The notes beneath the pieces were generated by a model. It had not been told where the DNA came from, made no database searches, and saw nothing but the letters and a program-made list of their open reading frames with translations. A stretch of 64,000 nt of DNA from Capillidium heterosporum (lineage: Eukaryota; Entomophthoromycota; Entomophthoromycetes; Entomophthorales; Capillidiaceae), in contig WBMQ01000001.1 of assembly GCA_016630905.1 (NCBI GenBank), forward strand, positions 310,001 to 374,000. Direction: 5' to 3'. A program made the translations under genes and the position numbers. Positions 47,340-57,478 of this stretch are shown piece after piece. The stretch's first letter is position 1, and each line of letters starts with the position of its first letter.

Positions 47340-49071
47340 TTAATAGTCTTTCCAACCAACTTGGTCTAACTTGCTGACTTTCTGTTCGACGGTAGTGCGC
47401 ATGTTGGTCTGGTAGTGTAACATTTGATCCAAGTATCGGGAGTTGTGGGCGCCTAGCATACGGATGGCGAGTAATGCAGCGTTGGTAGAGTTGTCGATGG
47501 CAACGGTAGCTACTGGTACTCCGCGCTAATTTTAAAAATATAAAAGTTAAAACCTTGGACTATATAAAAAAGTTACCGGCATCTGTACGATGGAATGTAG
47601 GGAGTCGACACCGTCGAGGTGACTTAAGGCGATAGGTACTCCAACAACTGGAAGTGGAGTCAAACTAGCAACCATACCTGGCAGGTGGGCAGCCCCACCG
47701 GCAGCGGCAATGATAACCTTGATACCTCTAGTGTGGGCCTCACGAGCAAAGGTGATCATGCGATCTGGGGTACGGTGCGCTGAGACTATAGTAAGTTCGA
47801 ACGGAACTTCGAACTGCTCCAAGATCTGGGCAGCCGCTTTCATCTTAGGTAGATCGGAGTCGGAACCCATTATGATGGCAACCTCGGGTGGGACTCCGAC
47901 GTAGGTCTTGGCCAACTCAGGGTTGGCGTCGGGTAGACAGGCTAGAAGTTGGGCTAACCGTTCGCGAAGCTGGATTTTGTCGTCGGCAACTACGGTAACG
48001 TGACCCATCTTGCGACCAACACGATTCCCAGCTTTACCGTACCAGTGGCAGGTAGCTCCTTCTACCTTCAAAGACTGTTCAACTTGGGCAACGATCGTCT
48101 TTTGGTCGTCGCTGTCTCCCAACAAATTGACCATGGCGCAGCAGTTGACTTTAAGTTGGGTGGAACCTAGTGGTAAACCCAGCACAGCTCGTAGATGGTT
48201 TTCGTACTGGGAGGTATGGCAAGCCTCGATGGTGTAATGGCCTGAGTTGTGAGGTCGAGGTGCAATCTCGTTCAAGACGACGTTGCCATCCTTTAGCAAA
48301 AACAGTTCGATACCGAAGATCCCAGCACCCGGTAAGGATTCGATGGCCGATTTGGCAACCTTCTGGGTTAACTCGGAAGTTTTCAAGTCCAGGTTGGCGG
48401 GGGCAACTACTACATGGCAGATGTTGTCCTTCTGAATGGTTTCGACTACCGGGTAGGCCGAAGTCTTACCGTCCAAGGACCGTACTACCATGACTGCCAA
48501 CTCACGGTCAAAGTCAACCCATTTCTCGGCGTAGAAGTTGGTCGAATTGGCCTCAATCAAAGGTTGGATCTGTGCCAAGTCAGCAGCCGACTTTAAAGGG
48601 AAGTTGCCACGTCCGTCGTAGGCTAAAGTTTTGGCTTTTACCATCAATGGGTATCCCCAGTTTTCGATAGCTTGATCCAAATCGGATTTCGAAGTTAGCT
48701 CTATGAATTCAGGGTAGAGGGATCTGGTGTTGGGCGAGGTGCTGTTTCTGGAGGTACTTGTCCTGGATCAACTTCAAACATCTCGAGGTAGGCTGTACGG
48801 TACCGGGGTGGATGGACTCGATGTGCTCCAAAGCTTTAGTATCAATATGTTCGATCTCAACCGTCACTACGTCGCACTGTTCCTTCAAATTGAGGACCTG
48901 CTGGTAGTCCTTGAACGATCCATCGATATGGCTTAGGCTGCTGACCTGCTTGGCGGGGACTTGAGCACCCTGGTCCAAGATAACGATTGGTATTCCGAGT
49001 CGATTACCAGCCTCTACCATCATACGACCCAGCTGTCCACCACCTAAAACTCCTAGTCGTTTCTGGTCCAT
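47340..49071 (-). CDS. ADE2: Phosphoribosylaminoimidazole carboxylase (fused PurK-PurE), with one +1 frame break
   Basis: Purine biosynthesis: AIR to CAIR. N-terminal PurK ATP-grasp ([62 protein letters not shown]) fused to C-terminal PurE ([41 protein letters not shown]). This order is the fungal Ade2. About 559 residues; one intron (about 47527-47577) precedes the last exon [20 protein letters not shown]. At 48711 an extra base makes ...CAG ATC CCT CTA CCC TGA; skipping one T gives the expected [19 protein letters not shown]. Without that the protein would stop after about 120 residues. No intron can explain it (no usable GT nearby). It is either a loss mutation, a sequence error or a +1 frameshift site. 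Confidence 0.9.
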
Positions 49072-49244
49072 CGTAAGTGTCGGTAAGCTCTTGTAGAATT
49101 TCTTGTGAGAGATAGTTTATCTCGGGTGCAGTAGTTAAACTTTTTTAAACTTTTTTTGAGCCAATGGTATCAAGGTTAGAGCTGATGTAATCGATCAAGC
49201 TTCTCCTGAACTTTACTGCTTTGCCAACCTTTGATTTTACTACA
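49072..49244. promoter_or_regulatory. Divergent promoter between ADE2 and the Abraxas-like gene
   Basis: The ATGs on opposite strands are 173 bp apart; no clear TATA box. A T-rich run (TTTTTTTAAACTTTTTTT-like) near 49140-49157 could be a nucleosome-excluding element. Confidence 0.45.
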
Positions 49245-50180
49245 ATGCAACAAAACTTTATAACGAGTGCCTGCCTAGCTCAGCTGTTGGCGTTGACTTC
49301 AGTAGATACCAACAACACTATACTAACGCAGCCTATCGTAAATTTCAACTTTGTATTTCAATTCTAACTTTGGTTTTTCCAAGGAAGGTTTCTTGATAGG
49401 TAAGGTAACTGAACTGGACCGACAAACCGAATTAAACGACGTAGATGCTACAGTTCAAACTTTAACCTCGAAGAGTTTAACTATAAGTAGCTTTTTAAAG
49501 CTGGATACAAGGACATGTCTGGAAGTTAAGGATGTCAACGGGGGCTTAAAATTGGATAAGTTGAATCAACTTTTGAATAATACTGAAATAGAGGTAAATA
49601 TAATTTATATAAATTTAATTTTAATACATTCAAAAGAAAGTAGTAGGATACTTTTCCATCAATTTTACCACCAACAAGAGCTTGGAACTACCCCTACATC
49701 CAAATACGAGGCTAAAGAATTTCCTAAAGAGTTTAAAATCTAGTTCAAGCTTCAACATGAACTTACTACTACTCTTCAACAAAACTTTGATAGCCAATGA
49801 AGCCAAGGGTATTCAAACTAAATTTATCAGTTTGGATTTGGAAAATAGGTAAACTTTATCTTAATTCATTTATTTATAGAGTAGTTTGAAACCGGCAAAG
49901 TTGGAAACCATCAACCTAAAGACTTCACAATTACCTTACCATCTCAAACTTAATGCGACAAACAGGTAAACCTATAGATGTAGTATAACAATTCATTTTT
50001 TCATTAGCTATTACCAAAGTGATAAGTTGGCTATGTTAGCTACTGATATTGAAGTTAATGAGCTGTCCCAACCTTATCAGCAACTGTACGATGAAGCGTT
50101 AACTAAGCTCAAGGTAATGACCAACTATTTCTTAATTCTTTAATAATTATATGTGATAGACGTTAGCTGAGTTGAATTGA
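49245..50180 (+). CDS. Abraxas-like MPN(-) domain protein
   Basis: About 240 residues, six exons. It starts with a helix-rich stretch (FITSACLAQLLAL), then EGFLIGKVTELDRQTE, a variable beta region, VVGYFSINF (family VVGWYKFR), LLLLFNKTLIAN, KFISLDL, LKPAKLETINLKTS and a C-terminal helix PYQQLYDEALTKLKTLAELN. This order, and the lack of the JAMM zinc ligands (ExnHxHx10D), match Abraxas/ABRO1-type scaffolds that carry the BRCC36 deubiquitinase in the BRISC/BRCA1-A complexes. The C-terminus is shorter than in animals. Intron after TQPI (about 49339-49384) is needed to reach EGFLIGK. Confidence 0.5.
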
Positions 50181-50862
50181 AAAGTTTAATGAAGGGATGA
50201 GGCTGCTTAACTTCGACTTGTGAAAAGGTTGGAAGGATTGAACTTGGAACGAATAAATTAGTTTGCTAGGCTAGTTTAAAATCGTCCAATTTATATTATA
50301 GTAAGATTTAAACTTTGTGTATTATAGTTTATTGTTTTTAATTTGAGTTCTTTACATGTATACCTTGCTTTTAGAAGAGTAGTATCAGTTACATGTAATC
50401 CTAATTGAAAAAGGTAAATTTTAAACTTCCTTACATTGGCAATATGCATTTCTATTCCTGCTATAGATTTTGTAGAGCATTCTAATCTAAAAGCCATTTG
50501 CAAATTTAGTAATGGCCAATACTACTACGAGTTCTTTCTACTAGGCTGAGGTTTACAGGTACTGGAAACTTGACGACTAGAACTAAGGGGCAATGTTGGT
50601 ACTATAACTAGTTGTGACACTCAGTTGAAAACGGCACCATGCGTGCTATTAATAAGCTTTACTGACAATATATTTTGATTTTACACATTTCTTTATTATT
50701 TAATCATATTTATATGATATTTGGAAATCCAATATATAGCTAATAATAAACAATGCACTTCCATTTTTATACAATATATAAGTATACTTTGGGTTTAGAA
50801 GGTTGGATACATATTTAATTAAGAAGATAATAAAGGCTCTATCAGATATAACTTAAATCAAG
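50181..50862. other. Convergent intergenic region
   Basis: About 680 bp, AT-rich 3' flanks; nothing supported. Confidence 0.35.
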
Positions 50863-52752
50863 TTAAAGGTTGGAATTCAAGGACAAACTAGTTAGCTCAT
50901 GGTTGATACTGTTGAAGTCCAAATGGGTGTAAGTTGGATGCCACATATTTTTCTCGACGACGGCGATCAGCTTGTCCAAAGACTCCTCATCAGCCAAAGC
51001 CTTGAGGTCAGCGTTAGTTACGAGTCCCTCCTTGTTGGCCTGCTGGATGGTGGCAGCAGCTACGCGGGCTGAGACCTCACGGATACGGGTGAGGTCGGGA
51101 TACAACCATCCGTTACCAATTTCAGTTTCTGTGAGGGAGTCCGCTAAGCTAGCAGCGGAGGCGTAGATCATACGGTCAGTAACTTTACCCGATTTGGCTA
51201 AGATGGATCCGAAACCGAGACCGGGGAATATGTACATGTTGTTGCCTTGGCCTGGTTGGTAGGTCTTGTTGGTCTTGGGGTCGGTAAATTCGGGGAAACC
51301 GGTACCAGAGGCAAAGATAACGCGGCTGTCAGTAAAGGACATAGCCGACTCGAAACTGCACTCGGCATTATCGGCTGGGTTGGATAGGGGGAAAACAATT
51401 GGCTTCTGATTGAATTCACCCATCTTACGTAGCACCTGCTCGTCAAAAGCGTTGTGGATAGAACTTAGACCAATTAAGGCGGTAGGCTTGACATACTCGA
51501 TGACTTCGAGGATGTTCTTAAACTGAGAACCCTGGTTGTCATCGCGGGCGAAGAAGGTTTTCTGCTTGGACAGTTTGTCGCCACGGTCCAAGGTAATTAA
51601 GCCTTTGGAATCGATCATCCAAAACTTACGTCTAGCTTCCTCCTCGGTCAGTTTACCGTCGACGATGAAGTAATCCATGATTTGTTTAGCGACTCCGATA
51701 CCGGCACTACCGGCTCCGAAAAAGACAATTCGGTGGTCCTTGGCATCGATCTGGGACAGACGAATGGCATTGATGAACCCGGCTAGGATGACAGCACCAG
51801 TACCTTGAATATCGTCGTTGAAGCAAAAGAGTTCGTTTTGGTACTTCTCTAGTAGACCAAAGGCATGATCCGATGAGAAGTCCTCGAACTGGATGAGGAT
51901 ACCTTCGAACTTTTTCTTGATCGCTTGCAGAACCTTCTCACAGGCGGCAGTAAAACTATTTATCTATTAGTTAAAGTTGTTAGCTTAGATTACCTCTTCA
52001 TCGTTGGGGCGTTTCTGACGGAGACCCAGGTAGAAGGGGTCATCCAGTTTGGATTGAGTGTTGGTACCAAAGTCCAAGGTAATGGGAAGGGTTTTGCTGG
52101 GGTTAATACCAGCAGCACCTACGTAGAGCTGCAGTTTACCGACTGGGATGCCCATACCACCTACACCTAAGTCACCGAGACCGAGGATACGTGAACCATC
52201 GGTGATGACGGCAATTTCGGGGTTTGCGTGGGGAGCAGGTAAAGCGGCCTTGTAGTTATCGAGTAGTTCGTCCAAGTTGCTCAAGTCGTTGATTGAGATA
52301 AAGAGACCATCGGGATTACCCACACTGCCCAAGAAGGGCTGGATGTTGCTGTATTCTTGGCATGCTTTGCCTACAACTGGAGTATAGATCAATGGAGTGA
52401 TTTCCTATAAAAATCGTGGGTTAGGGATGTTGAAATTTAACTGGCTTACCTTGAAGTTTTCGACTACCAAGCTGAAGAATAAGCGTACGTTGGTGTTCCT
52501 CAAGTTAGCCAAAAATATGTACTTCTCGAGAGGGTCCTCCTTGCGGCGCAAGTTTAGCAGTGCTCTCTGCTTCTGAACGTTCAGGTCCTCCTGAGCTGAG
52601 GGTAGCAGACCCTTGAGATGGAATTTCTTACGATCCTCCGAACTGAATGCGTTACCTTGGTTAAAGTAAGGTGTCTTTGCGGCTAAAGCCAAAGTGCTTC
52701 GACCAGTTATCGTTTCGATGCTTTGTTTGATTAGGGTGTTTACTTTTTCCAT
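50863..52752 (-). CDS. NAD(P)-dependent malic enzyme
   Basis: Oxidative decarboxylation of malate to pyruvate. About 604 residues in three exons. N-terminal NLRNTNVRLFFSLV, then EITPLIYTPVVGKACQEYSN (substrate binding), TDGSRILGLGDLGVGGMGIPVGK, EDFSSDHAFGLLEKYQN, FNDDIQGTGAVILAGF (Mg site), the NAD-binding FFGAGSAGIGVAKQI, PTALIGLSSIHNAF, FPLSNPADNAECSFESA, PGLGFGS. The second intron is only 30 nt (51964-51993, GTAATC...CTAATAG) and its removal gives NDEE|INSFTAACEKVL in frame. No mitochondrial presequence is obvious, so a cytosolic form is likely. It lacks the C-terminal PTS1 SKL. Confidence 0.93.
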
Positions 52753-55283
52753 TTGTCGATGCTCAATGTTCTAAGAGTGGACGCCCTACTCCTCCTCCAT
52801 ATTTATAGGTCTTGGACTAACTAAGTTGATGTCATTTTCTATCTAAATCGCAGGTTCAAGGTGTATGTTTAGGTCACTGACGAAACTTGACACCCGATTG
52901 GATGAAACCATTCCAAAATTTACGTGCACCTGGTTCTAATTAGTTCACGGCTTGAAAATTCTAAATGCCTATGCTTCATTTGGAGATAGAGTAAACCGTG
53001 AGAACACTTCCCAACTAATACTGCATGTAAATTCATTATGAAAGTACCGACCCGGAAGCCATCTTTAGCTTTATCCCGTGCAAAAACTAGGGTAGAGTTC
53101 CTCTGACTTGGATTTCAATTGCTTCTCCTTAGCCACTTGTTGGAGGTATCAATAGTGAGTTCAAGTTTCTAATAGTTTTGACAGCTCCGATGTATCACAT
53201 TCCATCCATTTTAAAAGATAATTCACGGATAGGTTGTCACGTTATAAAAAGTAGCTTAGGAGTGCGCTATTTTTGTTGGAAGATCTAAACTTATAGGACT
53301 TATTTTTTCCGAGATAACCATCAGGTTTTTATATTTATAATCCCAACTCTTATCTTTCGATGTATTTTTGGAACGAATAAGTGGGATTTCCCCATATTTG
53401 GGTTTGAATAACTGGTCTACGGTAAGCTTACCAATAAATTGGAGACCTTAACACGGTAACTGAAGATATGGATTCCGTTTAGTAAGCACTGATAAAACTT
53501 TTTACAGCTTCAAAGTTATTATTCAAAATGATGTGGACAACAGGAAATAAGGGTAACTTGCAACCCTTTTCTATGACTTTGGGCTCATAGACGTGATACT
53601 TTCACTCCTTGGAGAAATATTACTTGAAAAGCTTAGTAAATATACACTACTAAATTCTAAAATATCTTTGAAATACTTGTACTACTTATAGTGAGGCATA
53701 CAGGTAAACATCAGTATATCTTACTAGCAAGGATGAAAGTTTACTATACAAATTTGTTGGTTGATGATCCAGCTATAGTCTTGACAGTTTAATATTAGGT
53801 TGATAAAGTTTATCGAATCAACTAAGCTACAATCACTGATATAATAGCTTTTACAAATTTAAAAGGTAGAAAAGCATATACAAGCATATATAAGCATCTA
53901 CAATTCAAAGTAAAACGTCGTTTAGATTATATCAAAGAAAATATACAAGTGGTTTAGATATAATTCTTATGGGCTGCTAATGTATGTAAAATACCAGTAG
54001 ATCAAGGAATTTTTAAAATGTCTATAGGTTGGGTCATTTACAGCTAATCTTTGGTAATATATTTGAGGCCGAATTGGCTATTGATTTCATATAAATAAAT
54101 AGTAGTGAACAATAGTAAATACGACACATTACGCTTTAGGTTATTCATAGTTGTTTAAATTCTACAGTTGTGGATAGTAGTGATTTAGTTGGCTAGTAAA
54201 ATACAAAAGGTGCATCCAAGGACGTAGCACAATTATAAATAGGGTTAGAAAGGTCAATAGCAATAAAATTAAAAGGATTGTAGTGTACTTTAGGATATAG
54301 TTATATATATAATTCGAGTTAATTATAGGTTTTGATGTAATAGTGGAAGGTATTAAGTATAAGGTGATTGCGTAATAAATTACAGTTGTTAGTTTGTTAT
54401 CATCTTTAGATTCTTACTTCATAACTATACAAGCTTATATTGTTGTTATTATTTAGTAATTTAATATAAAGGCTATTACGACTAACATACCTTTATTGTA
54501 TCTAAACTATTTAGATTAGAAAGGTAGTTTGTACAACTAACAGTACATTTTTAAGTCCAAAGTATTGGAATGGAATTCCAATTACTTTTTGCATCAATCA
54601 GCATACTTTTACAATTCAAAGGAATAACATCGTTAATAGGGATTTAAACATGTCCTAATTTAAATATAAACTTATACCAAACTATTTGATTTTTCTAGAA
54701 ACAAGGTTGTTTATAAAAGTGTTTTGGTAGGATGAAATCCAATTTAAAAATGGGCTATAGTTACAATTGTGAAGTGATACTCAATTGATAAAAGTAGCTG
54801 TTAGTTCGCCATCTATCAAGTTCATTTTGAAACCCAAGACTGTGCTGCTATCTAGCAATTCATTCTTCAATTTCAAAGTAGTTGTCTTCACTGTGTTTTT
54901 GTATCCACTTATCTAAAGGATGTATAGAGGCTATTAAGATGTATAGTGACATGCCTTTGTGGCTTTCGGTATATTTCACATACTAGATTACTGATAGATG
55001 TAGAAATAGCATTACTATAGTACTCAGATTGCTAACTTTGATATATTTGTAACCCTTCAAGTAGTCATAAATTCAATACTGACAACCTAGACATTATCAG
55101 ATTGATGACTTTTGCAAGTCTTATAAAAGCTGAAAATTTTGAACCTTATTATCCAATAACATACTATTATTTTATCTAACCTTTAATACCAATTGGACTA
55201 AAAATTCAAAAGTATCGTACCATCTGAGCTCATCCTACCTTTCCAATCCTTCATCCAAATCTACTTCTTTCCAACATTGCAAG
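52753..55283. other. Long intergenic region
   Basis: About 2.5 kb between malic enzyme (-) and COQ9 (+). On the minus strand near 53050-53145 a short protein-like stretch (QVAKEKQLKSKSEELYPSF) can be read but has no context. Otherwise AT-rich with nothing supported. Confidence 0.35.
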
Positions 55284-56279
55284 ATGTTAAAGCTAAACCG
55301 AACCAAAATTTTACTATCAAAAGTACCTTACACTACTACCAGGTCCAACTCAACAACTCAAGCCTTGTCCAACCTTCAAAACAAATTATTGGATCAAAGT
55401 TTTCAACAGATACCCGAATATGGATTCACCAAACACAACCTGATGATTTCAGCTGAAAAATTAGAATTACCTAGTACTGTTATTGGCATTCTTCAAAACA
55501 AAGAGTTAGATCTAGTAGATTACTATCTCAGTAAAAGTAAAGAGTCAACTACTAGTCAGTTTAAGGATTATGACTTTACAAAGTAATGTTGTTTAATATT
55601 TTTTTATTAATGTTTATTTGGTAGGAATGATATCAACAGTTATGAAGAGAAATTGTTCCATATTATCAAATTCAGACTTAAATATAACTTGCCTTACATG
55701 GATCATCTACCTCAGGTACCTATATCCATATTTTTCAAGTTATTTATCTTTTATATGTTTTTAGATGTTTGGACTATTAAATTCACGTCCAGGTTTGCCA
55801 ATCGCAGCCCAACAATTAACTTCCATAGTTGATGAGATTCTGTATTTATCTGGAGACCGATCCTACAATGTACATTTAGTTCAAGTAAGACAAGCATCTG
55901 ACTGTTTAATTATAGATGGATTGGTACTCCAAAAGGTTAGCTCTATCAGTTATATATTCTACTACAGGTGCCTATTTTAGCATAATTTACCTATTTTAAT
56001 CTATTTTTCTACATTAGAATTGGCTATGCTTCAAGATCCTTCTTCTAATTACAGCATCACCTTCGATGGGTTAAAGTTCAAGTTAGATAAGCAGAACGTA
56101 CTCTTTGACTTTACCAAAGATGTAAGCTACTTAATATTTTGGTTCATTTTTGTTAACTTTGATCGTTAGGTCTCCAACATTGTCAAGTTCGGTGCCTTTT
56201 TCCATTCGAGGAATCCTCAACTCGGTAAATTTTTGAGTTATATTATATATCTTATACTTTTTCGCTAGGCTGGATTTAG
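55284..56279 (+). CDS. COQ9: Ubiquinone biosynthesis protein COQ9
   Basis: Mitochondrial lipid-binding partner of the COQ7 hydroxylase. About 245 residues. Start MLKLNRTKILLSKVPYTTTRSNS is a presequence. Family landmarks follow in order: IPEYGFTKHNL, ELDLVDYYL, FRLKYNLPYMDHLPQ, RPGLPIAAQQLTSIVDEILYLSGDRS, DWYSKRLALSVIYSTT|ELAMLQDPSSNY (family NWYTKRxxLxxIYSSTELYMLQD; bar marks a splice site). Reaching DWYSKR needs a 31-nt intron (55885-55915, GTAAGA...ATTATAG), and ELAMLQD a 46-nt one. The last exon ends at 56279 if a GTAAAT...CGCTAG intron is removed, or at 56268 if it is read through. Confidence 0.82.
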
Positions 56280-57478
56280 AGTTTAAAAGTGGTTTAAGAA
56301 TGTCATTTGATAAAATATAGCTATATCTGTAGTGTCCAATCTTACAAGTACTTGTTAACATTTCTAATTGTATTAGGTAGTTTAATAAAGCTATATAGCT
56401 TATTTTAATGTTAATTTATATATTGTTATACCAACGAATTTAAAATACATTTACCTTGATAAGCAATATGTACCGTTTAAGATTGTTGAAATATCAGCAC
56501 TTTTCACACCTCTTTCTAGTTAATCTTCGGAATATGTGCAATTGAGTAGGAATCAAAGAGGTAGGTTCAAGTGATCACCTATAGTCTTTAAAAGCTGGAC
56601 ATATATATTATTTATATAAATCCAATCTACAAGATGCATGTAAAAGGCAAAGTTTTCTAGAGAACGTGGAAAAAGAAAGCATATCCAAATGGATATTGAT
56701 AATCAAAACTCAAATGTTCTTGAAAACAATGAAATATATAGAAAGACTGGATGGTAATCTATGTTTGAAAGTATGATATAGATGTTGGAACATGTTCTTA
56801 TTTTAGTAAAAACATTGTTATCTGTAGACATAATCTTCATAAACACAGGGATATTCTCAAACCATCAAGCTCCACTATTTAAACCTAATCAGTTTACTAT
56901 CCTTACTTGCGCAATATATGTTTACTTGTGACTGCTAAAATGAAAAGCATCTATTTGTATACTACAAGTAGGAGCTCAAGTGCAAAACGTAGTCTTTTAA
57001 AGTCGTTGGAAGCTTAGGAGCTGTCGTTTATCCGACGGTCTGACTCACTACGTTTTGCGCTTAGGTTATCCCTTAGTTTTGAGGGTTCTTCGAGTATATT
57101 TCGGATGAAACTTAATTTTAGCATGACAGGCCTCGGAACAACAATTGAGTCCCGAATTTTATGATCGAAATCTAAACACCTCCAACAATAACAAATTAAA
57201 CGCCGAGAACTTGGATATTTGAATTCAATGATGGGTCATAGAGATCTTAGATGAGGTCTCATTTCCTTAGTAAAAAGTTTCAATCGGGTTCTCCAAATGA
57301 AAATAGTTGGAATCGGCCACGCATAACCAATTAAAAACTTTGTGCCGATTATAGAAAGAGCAATATCCAAAAAATTTCGAGACTGACATTTCTTTAACAC
57401 ACATTTTGCAGTATAGGTAGGTCGACTCACACGTACTTTGTATTAACTATATGATAGAGAGTTTAGACAACAAGAGCA
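56280..57478. other. Intergenic region upstream of CLU1
   Basis: About 1.2 kb; contains the stem-loop at 56975-57065. No coding region supported. Confidence 0.4.
56975..57065 (+). ncRNA. Candidate structured RNA or inverted-repeat element (19-bp outer stem)
   Basis: CTCAAGTGCAAAACGTAGT (56975-56993) pairs with ACTACGTTTTGCGCTTAGG (57047-57065): 18 of 19 positions pair, counting two G-U wobbles. Inside, CTGTCG (57021-57026) and CGACGG (57033-57038) form a second hairpin with a 6-nt loop. The block is more GC-rich than its surroundings. No match to tRNA, snRNA or RNase P signatures that I recognise; it could equally be a tiny MITE. Confidence 0.35.

Noticed and set aside
48010-48596. Plus-strand frames inside ADE2
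   Set aside because: Antisense shadows of the conserved ADE2 coding region.
48686-48770. 16-nt GT-AG segments that restore the frame (ADE2, MAPEG, coiled-coil and CMTR-like genes)
   Set aside because: A 16-nt intron was found for each, but in ADE2 it would remove the universally conserved KYLQKQ, so such matches arise by chance; lengths this short are not credible for this spliceosome.
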